Assembly: GCA_913056345.1 (NCBI GenBank)
Contig: CAJXMH010000027.1
Coordinates: forward strand, 1-40,712
DNA: 40,712 bases
Reading direction: 5' to 3'
Source of the DNA: an uncultured Flavobacteriales bacterium
Lineage (GTDB): Bacteria > Bacteroidota > Bacteroidia > Flavobacteriales_E > Vicingaceae
Position numbers and translations under genes: made by a program. The notes under the pieces are model-generated. The model did not search any database. It saw nothing but the letters and a program-made list of their open reading frames with translations, and was not told the DNA's origin. Below, piece after piece: positions 20,065 to 28,012 of the stretch. How positions within the stretch are numbered: position 1 is the stretch's first letter; every line of letters starts with the position of its first letter.

Positions 20065-22485
20065 TTAGATTTTGACGTTCGACTTTTGCTTGAAGCGCGT
20101 CCATACGGCAACTAAAGTACCTAAAGTCATCACAATACAACCAATCCACAACACATTAATGTAAGGAAATACAATTGCTTGCATAATAACAAAGTCACCT
20201 GCATTCTTATTTTTTTCTTCAATCAAAATGGAGAGTTTCTCTGCTTCAGGATTAATACCCATGAAGCCAAACTTAACGCCAAGATCAGCTATCTCATCAT
20301 CAATACTGAAAACTCGGTTTCCTCTTAGCACCATAATGGGATTAGCAAAATAACGCTCTCCTTCAAGGGTTTTAGCCCTTATTTTAACGCCAAGAGCTAC
20401 ATCGCTCTCCTCTAATCCTAGACTATCAATGTTCACATTGCGATCAAAATCCATTAATTGTACAATAGCATTGCTAGTGAAAAGTGAATCTCCAATTTGC
20501 AATTTCAAGGTATCAGGCTCACCATATTGCTCCATTGACATAGAGTCTAGGTTTTCTAGATCGGCAAAAGTAATGTGGGTGAAAATATCGCGATCCCAAA
20601 AATGCTTGGTGGAAGGCTCGGGTACATTTCCCATTTGCTGGTTTAGCTGAATGTAAGGGCTTAGGCTAAATTGCTTCTCATACTTACCCTGAGAGTTGAC
20701 CTTAAGGTAATCCATGTTGTAATAGACGAACTTATCATCAATGCTTCGATTGGTGTAGGTTACGTAATAGGGATCCATTAAAATGGTATCTCCTTTTAGC
20801 AACATGACATTTTCATTATTGGCGTCTTTATCGTTATCAAAGTTGATGTTGATCTGGCTTCTATTCTTCGAGATGATTTTTTGATTTCCTGCGGAAAGCA
20901 AAGCACCTAAAATGACCAAACCAAAACCCACATGTGCTAAGGCAGAACCACCCTTTTTAACGTTACCCTTTACCATTCGAATAAAGTAGTCGAGGTTGGC
21001 TAAGACGGCAAAAAGAGAAGTGAAAAGCAATAGGTTGATGAAGAATTTATCGATCTGTAATAAATAAGTAAACAAGATGGTACCTGCTACCGATAGAATT
21101 AAAGAAGGTGTTATCTGTTTCGCAAATTTCTTTACATCCGTTTTCTTGTACTTTAAGAATTGACTTACCGCAATAAATAAGGTTATCAGCACTGTGAGTG
21201 GCAACTGCCATGAATTGTAATGTTCAATCGGCTTGGCGGGCGGCGCCATATTGGTGTTAAACAACTCATTGATCACAGGAATAGAGGTAGAGAGGGTTAT
21301 TTGAAAGGCAGAGATTACCAAGACCAATGAGCCTAAGAATATCCAAAACTCTCTACTCCAAAAAGCATCTTCTTCTGACTTGATCAAGAATTTACCTGCT
21401 CTAAAAATCAAGAAATAAAGGCCTAAGCCAAGGTAAAAGAGTAAAAAGATGATCAACTGACCTGGTAAGCCATCTGCAAAAGAGTGAACAGAAGTCTCGC
21501 CTAAGATCCCACTCTTGGTGAGGTAAGTCGAATAAACCACTAAAAGGAAAGCAAAAAGCGATAGAGCAAAGGCAGAAAACATTGAACGCATTTTGTTTCG
21601 GTTGATCAGCATGAGGTGACCAGCACCAACCAAGATCAGCCAAGGCACTAAAGAGCTGTTTTCAACCGGATCCCAAGCCCAAAAGCCTCCAAAACTCAGG
21701 GCCTCGTAAGCCCATGCACCTCCCATTAAAACTCCCAATCCTAAAATGGCAATGCCAAAATAGGTCCAAGGTAATGCAGGCCTGATCCAAGCTTGGTATT
21801 CTTTTTTCCAAAGGGCTGCAATGGCGTAAGCAAAAGGAATCAAGGTGGTAGCAAAACCGAAGAAAACCGTGGGTGGGTGAATGGTCATCCAATAATTCTG
21901 AAGAAGCGGATTCAACCCGTTTCCTTCCACAAAGTTCAAATAATTGGGATTGGTGGTAAAAGGAAGGTTGATCATGTCAGGATGCTCTCTCAATAAGATA
22001 AACGGGTTACTTCCAACCTGAATATCAAAAGGATAAATACCTAATAGCATGGCGCCTAAAAAGGCTTGTACAGAGGCAAATACCATCATTACCATACCTT
22101 CCCAACGCTTAGAAGTAAAGATTAGGATGTTTCCTAATACTACATTCCAAAAAGCCCAGAGCATGGTGCTGCCTTCTTGACCTTCCCAGAAACACGATAA
22201 AATATAGCGGGTAGGTAAAGCAGTGGAGCTGTGTCTCCATACATAGTAATATTCAAAGGAATGGGTGTAGATCAGGTAAAAAAGTATACCGATAATTCCC
22301 AATAAGGCAAAAGAATGTAGCCGGTAAAAAAAACGCCCAAACCGCTTCCAAGAATTCAGCTCAGGATTGAGGTCAGAGCCAAAAAAGTAAAAGAAAACTG
22401 CCAGTAAACTGCTGACAAAAGAAAGTACAATTAAAAAATCTCCAACTTGACCTGCTAAGAGGTTCTCTCCAACGTATTCTATCAT
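20065..22485 (-). CDS. ccmF: Cytochrome c heme lyase subunit CcmF
   Basis: An 806-residue polytopic membrane protein of the CcmF/CcsA heme-handling family. The tryptophan-rich WWD signature GGFWAWDPVENSSLVPWL is near residue 265. Conserved His occurs in MTIHPPTVFFG and ETSVHSFADG, as expected for external and transmembrane heme ligands. About 12 TM helices are followed by a large periplasmic region (about 530-770) and a final helix (VLWIGCIVMTLGTLVAVW). It is longer than E. coli CcmF (about 650). CcmF attaches heme from CcmE to apocytochrome c. It is the last ccm gene, 4 bases after ccmE. No ccmG or ccmH is present here, so thiol handling of the apocytochrome must come from elsewhere or differ. 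Confidence 0.92.
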   Translation of the reverse strand: MIEYVGENLLAGQVGDFLIVLSFVSSLLAVFFYFFGSDLNPELNSWKRFGRFFYRLHSFALLGIIGILFYLIYTHSFEYYYVWRHSSTALPTRYILSCFWEGQEGSTMLWAFWNVVLGNILIFTSKRWEGMVMMVFASVQAFLGAMLLGIYPFDIQVGSNPFILLREHPDMINLPFTTNPNYLNFVEGNGLNPLLQNYWMTIHPPTVFFGFATTLIPFAYAIAALWKKEYQAWIRPALPWTYFGIAILGLGVLMGGAWAYEALSFGGFWAWDPVENSSLVPWLILVGAGHLMLINRNKMRSMFSAFALSLFAFLLVVYSTYLTKSGILGETSVHSFADGLPGQLIIFLLFYLGLGLYFLIFRAGKFLIKSEEDAFWSREFWIFLGSLVLVISAFQITLSTSIPVINELFNTNMAPPAKPIEHYNSWQLPLTVLITLFIAVSQFLKYKKTDVKKFAKQITPSLILSVAGTILFTYLLQIDKFFINLLLFTSLFAVLANLDYFIRMVKGNVKKGGSALAHVGFGLVILGALLSAGNQKIISKNRSQININFDNDKDANNENVMLLKGDTILMDPYYVTYTNRSIDDKFVYYNMDYLKVNSQGKYEKQFSLSPYIQLNQQMGNVPEPSTKHFWDRDIFTHITFADLENLDSMSMEQYGEPDTLKLQIGDSLFTSNAIVQLMDFDRNVNIDSLGLEESDVALGVKIRAKTLEGERYFANPIMVLRGNRVFSIDDEIADLGVKFGFMGINPEAEKLSILIEEKNKNAGDFVIMQAIVFPYINVLWIGCIVMTLGTLVAVWTRFKQKSNVKI

Positions 22486-22489
22486 CCCA

Positions 22490-22903
22490 TTAAGACTTAC
22501 TTTCTGCAGTTATTTCAGTTAATTCATCAGCTTGGCCATCATTGTATTTGGAAGGGCATTTCATCAAAATCTTATCTGCATAGAATTGTCCACCCTCTAC
22601 GCTACCTGTAACCACAACTTGTTCAGAGCGTTCAAAATCTTGTGGTTTTGCTCCATTAAAGATCACTTTTCTTTCCGCACCGCTGTTGTCAACCATGAAA
22701 AAAGAGAAGGAATTTGCATCTTGTTCTGGTTGGTAGCTAATCTCTTTTTCTTTGTTCAATTGACCAACCACTTGGATTTGTTTGCCTGCTAATTGCTCTG
22801 CAGTATTAAAATCTGCATATGTAGCCGCATCCGAAACCATGCTGATAATGGCTCCAATCGCAACTGCAATCATGACGATGGCTATGATGTGTGTTTTTTT
22901 CAT
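22490..22903 (-). CDS. ccmE: Heme chaperone CcmE, CxxxY variant
   Basis: A 137-residue membrane-anchored periplasmic heme chaperone. It has an N-terminal anchor (IIAIVMIAVAIGAIISMV) and then an OB-fold beta barrel (QIQVVGQLNKEKEISY, SFFMVDNSGAERKVIFNG, QVVVTGSVEGGQFYADKIL). In canonical CcmE the barrel ends in a conserved His that binds heme covalently. Here the equivalent position is C116 in KCPSKY, giving C116xxxY120. The CxxxY type is known from some archaea and Desulfovibrio, in systems lacking CcmH. The start overlaps the ccmD stop by 4 bases. It lies between ccmD and ccmF. Confidence 0.9.
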   Translation of the reverse strand: MKKTHIIAIVMIAVAIGAIISMVSDAATYADFNTAEQLAGKQIQVVGQLNKEKEISYQPEQDANSFSFFMVDNSGAERKVIFNGAKPQDFERSEQVVVTGSVEGGQFYADKILMKCPSKYNDGQADELTEITAESKS

Positions 22904-23103
22904 TTTTCTGTTTCTTCTTCTAACTTCTTTATTTTCCGATCAAGCGAGATCAGGTAAATGATCAAGCCCAACAAAATTACACCCAAAACCGCAACCACTA
23001 CATAAATTTTACCGTTTGCGCGCATTTCGTCGGCCATGGGTATTTCTTGCGCTTGAGTTTGTAAAGCAAGTAAAATACTTAGCAGAAATAAGACAATTTT
23101 CAT
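22900..23103 (-). CDS. ccmD: CcmD-family small membrane protein
   Basis: A 67-residue protein. It has an N-terminal signal-like segment (MKIVLFLLSILLALQTQAQ), a short periplasmic linker (EIPMADEMRANGK), one TM helix (IYVVVAVLGVILLGLIIYLI) and a charged cytoplasmic tail (SLDRKIKKLEEETEK). CcmD stabilises the CcmABC complex and is needed to release heme-loaded CcmE. This Bacteroidota form is longer than the usual CcmD because of the signal-like segment. The ATG at 23103 gives an ATGA overlap with the ccmC stop. The frame is open to 23175, but the extra residues lie over the ccmC end and look unnatural. Confidence 0.8.
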   Translation of the reverse strand: MKIVLFLLSILLALQTQAQEIPMADEMRANGKIYVVVAVLGVILLGLIIYLISLDRKIKKLEEETEK

Positions 23104-23756
23104 GAGCTTAAGTTTTCTTTTAGTCGTGAAATTCTTAGCCTTAAATTGGCCATCCAAAGTGCCAATAAGATCCAAGCGACCACGGCAGGATAAAAGACTA
23201 ATTTCATATTATTATCAAGGTCATAATTGTTAAAACCTGGGTTGCCACCATTCCCGGGATGCAGCGAGTCGGTCATTCTCGGCAAAATGCCAATAAAAAC
23301 AATTAATAACACAAAAGCGAAAATGTTGTAGACTGCCGAGATACGTGCTCTTTTCTGTTCATCGTCTAAAGAGCCCCTAAGCACTAAATATGCTAAGTAG
23401 ATCAACATGGTAATCGCTGAACCATTAAGCTTTACATCATTGGTCCACCAGGCGCCCCAGGTAAATTTTGCCCAAATACTGCCTGTTATTGTGCCGAGAA
23501 CTCCAAATATGATCCCCACATTTACTAACTCAATCGCTTTACGGTCATCTTCTAAACTGCCGCTTGAAAGGTTTTTAATGCTGTAAATGGTAGACAATAA
23601 AAAGAGAAAGATCATGCTAAACCACATGGGAACATGAAAGTAAAGGTTGCGAATGCTTTCATAAAGGATAACCTGCCTAGGAACCTCAATTAGAAAACCG
23701 CCAATTAAGGTATAGAAAAGAAGTAAAACTGCTAAGGCTTTCCACCAATATCTCAT
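23100..23756 (-). CDS. ccmC: Heme exporter/handling protein CcmC
   Basis: A 218-residue inner-membrane protein with six TM helices. The WWD-type motif TWGAWWTNDVKLNGSAI is near residue 88. Flanking periplasmic His are likely heme ligands: NLYFHVPMWFS (about residue 41) and DSLHPGN (about residue 167). CcmC loads heme onto CcmE. It is downstream of ccmB by 39 bases and coupled to ccmD through a 4-base overlap. Length and topology match the family. Confidence 0.92.
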   Translation of the reverse strand: MRYWWKALAVLLLFYTLIGGFLIEVPRQVILYESIRNLYFHVPMWFSMIFLFLLSTIYSIKNLSSGSLEDDRKAIELVNVGIIFGVLGTITGSIWAKFTWGAWWTNDVKLNGSAITMLIYLAYLVLRGSLDDEQKRARISAVYNIFAFVLLIVFIGILPRMTDSLHPGNGGNPGFNNYDLDNNMKLVFYPAVVAWILLALWMANLRLRISRLKENLSS

Positions 23757-23795
23757 TGCTAATGAGTCAATTAAAACATAAACACTGCGCCAATT

Positions 23796-24428
23796 TTAGC
23801 TTCTCCAAAGGTAGGGAAATAAAACATAGGCTAGGGCGATTATCACCAGGTTAATCAAGCCCATCATTCCTAAATAAAGTTGCCATTCATCACTTCCAAA
23901 ACCCAAACCAATCAATACGCTTGCTTTAATTGCAGTCAAGAGCATGGGCAAGAGAATTGGAAAGGCCAAAATGGCTGTTAAGGTTGAGTTATTGTTGGTT
24001 TTCGCTGCAATGCCCGAAACCAAGGTCAATACTCCGGAGAATCCTAAACTAGCTAGCACCAAAACCGCCAAAAAGGGTAGATTGTTTTCCAAAGGATTTC
24101 CCAAAAGCAGACTAAAGAAAAGCCAATTGATCAGCCCAATTAAAACCAATAACAAACCGTTAAAAAGCAGTTTGGATAGAATGATGGATTGGGGACTGCA
24201 CAATTGGTAATAGTAAAAGAACTGACTACCGCTTTCTGCTCTAAAACTGTTGATCGAAGCATTGGTAGAGGCAAAAAGTAGGATAATCCAAAATAGGGCA
24301 ATCCAAGTGGTAAGGTCTTCTAATTGGTTAAAAACTAAAAAGGCAATGAAAACAGTAGAGATTACGTAAAGAAAAATGCCGTTGATAGCGGATTTCTGAC
24401 GCAGTTCAGTGCGAATTTCTTTTTGCAA
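23796..24428 (-). CDS. ccmB: Heme ABC exporter permease CcmB, non-ATG start
   Basis: A 210-residue (or slightly longer) integral membrane protein with six TM helices, the permease of the CcmAB ATPase that drives release of holo-CcmE. Conserved segments such as ESGSQFFYYYQLCSPQSIILSK and FLAVLVLASLGFSGVLTLVSGIAA are present. There is no in-frame ATG from the upstream stop (24477-24479) to the conserved region. Start candidates are TTG at 24428, CTG at 24431 or 24434, or codons further up (ALFKDISLLLQKEI also looks coding). I use TTG. No ccmA lies beside it; in many genomes ccmA is adjacent, so it is probably elsewhere. Confidence 0.82.
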   Translation of the reverse strand: MQKEIRTELRQKSAINGIFLYVISTVFIAFLVFNQLEDLTTWIALFWIILLFASTNASINSFRAESGSQFFYYYQLCSPQSIILSKLLFNGLLLVLIGLINWLFFSLLLGNPLENNLPFLAVLVLASLGFSGVLTLVSGIAAKTNNNSTLTAILAFPILLPMLLTAIKASVLIGLGFGSDEWQLYLGMMGLINLVIIALAYVLFPYLWRS

Positions 24429-24471
24429 CAGCAGGCTTATGTCTTTGAAAAGCGCGATAGGGTGTTTTTTA

Positions 24472-24479
24472 CAAATTTA
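24472..24479 (-). promoter_or_regulatory. Promoter of the ccmBCDEF operon
   Basis: The minus strand reads TAAATTTG, a perfect -7 box, about 22 bases after a TTTTTGG stretch that lies inside the end of the hemerythrin gene. The operon then starts within about 45 bases. Confidence 0.45.
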
Positions 24480-24488
24480 GCCAATGCG

Positions 24489-24956
24489 CTAATACGCTTG
24501 CCAAAAAGGATCAGGGTAAAGCAAACAAAAATCAGTTTCTTCCCATCTTTCGCCTGCTGTTAAAAGCATACTTTCATCGATTTGATCTTGCATAACTTCA
24601 AATAACTCCCGTTCCTCAAACCTGATATGGTTTTCCAGTAGCTTGGCAAATACTATGAGCTCATTTTTTGAATTCAATTCGGTTTTTAAATGCCTTTGAA
24701 TCACTTGGTGTTCCTCCAAGGCTTTTTTGATCAGCGGATGATCGTTCCCAAGGAGTGGAAAGATTTTAGATTCTTCAGCTGCCAAATGCCTTTCGAAATA
24801 GTGCTCAAAAAACCACCGCACATAATGGCTTAGCCGTCTTGGTTGAATTCCCTTTTCTAGCCCTTTTTTTAAATTAAATACCAGCATAAGCGCTTGGTGG
24901 TGTTCCCGACTGATGCCCTGCAGGGCAGGGTGGCGTTTCAAGGGTTTGCGTTTCAT
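24489..24956 (-). CDS. Hemerythrin-like domain protein
   Basis: A 155-residue protein with one hemerythrin HHE cation-binding four-helix bundle. Candidate di-iron ligands are H19 or H20 (REHHQAL), the H and E residues in FEHYFERHLAAEESKIFPLL, H85 (EEHQVIQRH), and HIRFEERELF near residue 111. Roles for such small cytoplasmic proteins include oxygen, NO or iron sensing and iron-centre repair (RIC/YtfE relatives). There is no ScdA N-terminal domain here. It is divergent from the GNAT gene and immediately upstream of the ccm operon, whose promoter overlaps its 3' end. A link to heme or redox handling is only inferred from position. Confidence 0.8.
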   Translation of the reverse strand: MKRKPLKRHPALQGISREHHQALMLVFNLKKGLEKGIQPRRLSHYVRWFFEHYFERHLAAEESKIFPLLGNDHPLIKKALEEHQVIQRHLKTELNSKNELIVFAKLLENHIRFEERELFEVMQDQIDESMLLTAGERWEETDFCLLYPDPFWQAY

Positions 24957-25006
24957 TTTACAAAAGTGAGCAGGATTGTTTGAAAGAAAAAGGGCATCTT
25001 TAAGGC

Positions 25007-25456
25007 ATGAATATTCGCTTTAAAGCTTACCATTCCGATGACGAAGCAAAAGTCTTAGCCCTTTTCGATTCCAATCAGCCGGATTATTTTGCACCCATAG
25101 AACGTCAACCATTCATCGATTTTTTGAGAAGCAGTAAAAAGGAGGTTTATGAAGTGATGTATGCGCGTGAGCAGCTTATCGGAGCAGGTGGCTACTGCAC
25201 CCAAAATCCGAAGGAAGCAAGAATAGTTTGGCTGATGATTCATCGATCCATACATGGAAAAGGACTAGGTAAAATGATGATGCAACATTTTGCTCAGAAA
25301 ATAAAAAAGGATGCTAAGTTTGAAAATATCAGTTTGATGACTTCTCAATTAACCGATGCTTTTTACGCCAAGCTTGGTTTTGTAACCACAAGAGAAGAAA
25401 ACGATTATTGGTTTAAGGGCATGCATTTGCGCTACATGGAAAAGAAACTTAAATGA
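25007..25456 (+). CDS. GNAT family N-acetyltransferase
   Basis: A 149-residue single-domain GNAT fold. The acetyl-CoA binding segment IHRSIHGKGLGKMMMQHF (with GKGLGK) is near residue 85, preceded by the beta strand EARIVWLMI and followed by YAKLGFVTTREENDYW. The substrate (amine, amino acid or protein) cannot be predicted. It is divergent from the hemerythrin gene by 50 bases and followed after 51 bases by the glutathione peroxidase gene, which has its own promoter. Confidence 0.85.
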   Translation: MNIRFKAYHSDDEAKVLALFDSNQPDYFAPIERQPFIDFLRSSKKEVYEVMYAREQLIGAGGYCTQNPKEARIVWLMIHRSIHGKGLGKMMMQHFAQKIKKDAKFENISLMTSQLTDAFYAKLGFVTTREENDYWFKGMHLRYMEKKLK

Positions 25457-25461
25457 ACTAA

Positions 25462-25493
25462 TTGAATTGGGAATTGTCTTACCCTTAAATTTG
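25462..25493 (+). promoter_or_regulatory. Promoter of the gpx-bshB1 pair
   Basis: TTG (25462-25464), a 21-base spacer, then TAAATTTG (25486-25493). The -7 box ends 14 bases before the ATG, so the leader is very short. Confidence 0.5.
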
Positions 25494-25507
25494 TAAAAAC
25501 CCAAACC

Positions 25508-26047
25508 ATGAAAAGATTCCTTTTTTTTACAGCAAGTATTTTATTTTTAACCACTTTAAATGCCCAAACCATGAACTTTTACGATTTTGAAGTAAACGAT
25601 ATTAACGGAGAATCTTACGACCTGAAACAATTGAAAGGGAAAAAAGTATTGGTCGTCAATACCGCTTCAAAATGTGGTTTAACCCCTCAATATGAGACCT
25701 TGGAAGCCGTTTACAAGCAATACGGTGGAGACGATTTTGTAATTGTAGGATTTCCAGCTAATAATTTTGGTGGACAAGAGCCAGGCACTAATGATGAAAT
25801 CGAGACTTTTTGCCAAAAGAATTACGGAGTAAGTTTTCCAATGATGTCAAAAATATCTGTGAAGGGAAGCGATCAACACCCTTTATATGCTTGGTTAACC
25901 AAGAAAGAGAAGAATGGAGTTGAAGATGCTGAGGTTCAGTGGAACTTTCAAAAATTTATGATCGATGAGGAAGGGAATTATGCTGGAATGGTAGCTCCTC
26001 AGGAAAGTCCTGATTCAGAAACCATCATTAACTGGATCAAGCAGTAA
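25508..26047 (+). CDS. Exported glutathione peroxidase-family thiol peroxidase
   Basis: A 179-residue GPx-fold peroxidase. A signal peptide (MKRFLFFTASILFLTTLNAQ) precedes the normal family start (MNFYDFEVND, Met at residue 22). The peroxidatic residue is C56 in NTASKCGLTP, so it is a Cys not selenocysteine enzyme. The catalytic Gln is in NNFGGQEPG (Q90) and the Trp/Asn in WNFQKF. C102 lies 46 residues after C56, the spacing of the peroxidatic and resolving Cys in yeast Gpx3, so it is probably thioredoxin-like dependent rather than glutathione dependent. It shares one base (TAATG) with bshB1. The periplasm is the likely location if the first Met is used. Confidence 0.9.
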   Translation: MKRFLFFTASILFLTTLNAQTMNFYDFEVNDINGESYDLKQLKGKKVLVVNTASKCGLTPQYETLEAVYKQYGGDDFVIVGFPANNFGGQEPGTNDEIETFCQKNYGVSFPMMSKISVKGSDQHPLYAWLTKKEKNGVEDAEVQWNFQKFMIDEEGNYAGMVAPQESPDSETIINWIKQ

Positions 26048-26763
26048 TGAAGGTAGATATATTGGCCATAGGAGCGCACCCTGATGATATTGAGCTGAGC
26101 GCTGCTGGAACCATTTTAAAAGCAATAGATCAAGGTAAAAAAGTCGCAGTGGTCGATCTCACTGCAGGAGAACTAGGTACCCGTGGCAGTGGAGAGCTTC
26201 GATTAAAAGAAGCTCAGCGATCTGCAGAGATCTTAGGACTATCAGCAAGGGAAAACTTGGGTATGAAAGATGGCTTTTTTCAGAATGATGAAGCGCACCT
26301 CAGACTATTGGCTACATTGATTCGGAAATACCAGCCCGACATTGTGCTGGCTAACGCCATTGAAGACCGTCATCCTGACCATGGAAGAGCGGCCAAGTTG
26401 ATCAGTGATGCCTGCTTTTACAGTGGTTTACGTCGAATTGAAACCACCGAAGCAGGAAAGCCTCAAGAAGCTTGGCGACCTAAAGCTTTGTACCATTACA
26501 TTCAAGATCGTTTTGCACAACCTGATTTTGTGGTGGATGTGGGTCCTTATGTGGAGCAAAAAATGGAAGCCATAAAAGCGTTTGAATCTCAGTTTTACAA
26601 TCCTGCTTCTAAAGAACCAGAATCGCCTTTAACCATGAAAAACTTTTTTGATTTTCTAAAGGGAAGAATGGCCGATATGGGACGCTACATTCAGGCTGAT
26701 TATGCAGAGGGTTATCATTTTTCACGTCCTGTAGGGGTGGAGGATTTGTCTACTTTGAAATAA
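26047..26763 (+). CDS. bshB1: Bacillithiol biosynthesis deacetylase BshB1
   Basis: A 238-residue LmbE-like zinc deacetylase that removes the acetyl group from GlcNAc-malate in bacillithiol synthesis. The metal and catalytic motif is AIGAHPDDIELSAAGT (His12, Asp14, Asp15). DLTAGELGTRGS and the third metal ligand in DRHPDHGRA follow. The C-terminal region (FESQFYNP, PVGVEDL) is typical of BshB1. The start shares one base with the upstream gpx stop, so the pair is likely coupled. bshC lies 10 kb away in the same window; no bshA was found. The 3' end overlaps the convergent flippase gene by 14 bases. Confidence 0.93.
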   Translation: MKVDILAIGAHPDDIELSAAGTILKAIDQGKKVAVVDLTAGELGTRGSGELRLKEAQRSAEILGLSARENLGMKDGFFQNDEAHLRLLATLIRKYQPDIVLANAIEDRHPDHGRAAKLISDACFYSGLRRIETTEAGKPQEAWRPKALYHYIQDRFAQPDFVVDVGPYVEQKMEAIKAFESQFYNPASKEPESPLTMKNFFDFLKGRMADMGRYIQADYAEGYHFSRPVGVEDLSTLK

Positions 26764-28012
26764 ACTTTCTAGCGATCCTGTTGAGCAATTGAACTTCTGA
26801 TTGAGTAGGCAATAAGAGACTCAGTTTTTTGGCATTTCTTCGATTCATTCTCACATAAAGAAAGATAAACATGGCTACGTAGGAAGCGCTACTACTTAAA
26901 GCTGCTCCAATAACGCCATAAACAGGAATGAGGATGTAGCAACTTATTAAGGTTACCACAAGACCTAAAGCGGCTGACGTGGCATTGGTTTTAACTCGAC
27001 CGGTACCAGAAAAATAGTGTGACAAGATCACTTCGGCCGATAGAGCAATGATTCCTATGGATAGGCCTGCAAGAATTTGTTTCAAAAGCACGAAATCCTT
27101 TCCTAAAAGGTAAACAAACCAATCGGTTGGAATGACTAGAAGCACTATTAAGCCTAAGGTAGTAAGGAGGTAAGAAACTTTCATCAACAGCAGACTAAGT
27201 CGCTTGGCATAAGCTTCCTGCTTGCGCCGGCTTATTCGAGCATACTGTACGGTTGAAATACTTCTGCCAATCAACAATAAAGCTTCCGAGAGTTGAACTC
27301 CTGCGGTATATTGTCCAAGTGCAGCACGGCCACTAAGTGAGTCAAGAAAAAAGTAACTAATTCGGTAATTGAGTAGTTGAAAAGTATTGGCGGCTTGTGC
27401 AAAGAAGCCATAATTCAAACAGTCCTTAAAGTCTTCTTTCAATTTGAATAAGATAGGTTTCTCTATAAAGTTCGCACTGCTTGCTAAAGCTAGTAGGTAG
27501 GAAATCGTATAAGATAGATACAAGGCCTGAATAAAGGCATCCACCTTTATATAGTTGCGACCGTAAAAACTCCAGAGCAGGCTACCAATTAACCCCAAGG
27601 ACTGTAAGAGACTGATGAGGTTAAAACGTTTAATTTTTTCTTTACCCAATAAAAAATAGTGGTGAATACTAGCTGAAGCTTGAATGCCACCCAAAAGAAG
27701 GGTATGCAGCAAATACTGAGAATCGATCAAAGGGTAAATTTGGTTGACTAGCACATAAAGGGCTAAACTGATCAGGGTCCATAAATAGGCGATCAATAAG
27801 AGGTTACCGCGATTTTTGCGACTACTGAAATAGATTAATCCGCCATGAATCAAATTGCTTAAAATGCCAATAAGCGTGACATTGAGGACGATCAAACCCA
27901 CCGTGCCAAGTCCTTGAGCTCCCAAGAAATTGGCATTTAAAAAAAGCACACCAAAACTGATGCCTGCAGTGATCAAGCGAATCCCAAAAGTGTGCAGAAT
28001 ATTATTCAGCAT
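26750..28012 (-). CDS. Polysaccharide/lipid-linked oligosaccharide flippase (Wzx-like, MOP superfamily)
   Basis: A 420-residue membrane protein with about 12 hydrophobic helices spread through its length, e.g. LITAGISFGVLFLNANFLG, LIVLNVTLIGILSNLIHGGLIYF, LLTTLGLIVLLVIPTDWFVYLL and ALGLVVTLISCYILIPVYGVIGAALSS regions. The pattern fits oligosaccharide flippases of the MOP superfamily that move O-antigen or exopolysaccharide units across the inner membrane. The ATG at 28012 (MLNNILHTFG) is chosen, overlapping the end of the upstream glycosyltransferase gene by 11 bases. The frame is open to 28054. Glycosyltransferase and flippase probably work in the same surface glycan pathway. Confidence 0.82.
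   Translation of the reverse strand: MLNNILHTFGIRLITAGISFGVLFLNANFLGAQGLGTVGLIVLNVTLIGILSNLIHGGLIYFSSRKNRGNLLLIAYLWTLISLALYVLVNQIYPLIDSQYLLHTLLLGGIQASASIHHYFLLGKEKIKRFNLISLLQSLGLIGSLLWSFYGRNYIKVDAFIQALYLSYTISYLLALASSANFIEKPILFKLKEDFKDCLNYGFFAQAANTFQLLNYRISYFFLDSLSGRAALGQYTAGVQLSEALLLIGRSISTVQYARISRRKQEAYAKRLSLLLMKVSYLLTTLGLIVLLVIPTDWFVYLLGKDFVLLKQILAGLSIGIIALSAEVILSHYFSGTGRVKTNATSAALGLVVTLISCYILIPVYGVIGAALSSSASYVAMFIFLYVRMNRRNAKKLSLLLPTQSEVQLLNRIARKFISK

Noticed and set aside
25508-25570. Selenocysteine GPx
   Set aside because: The catalytic position is a plain Cys codon in NTASKCGLTP, with no in-frame TGA.
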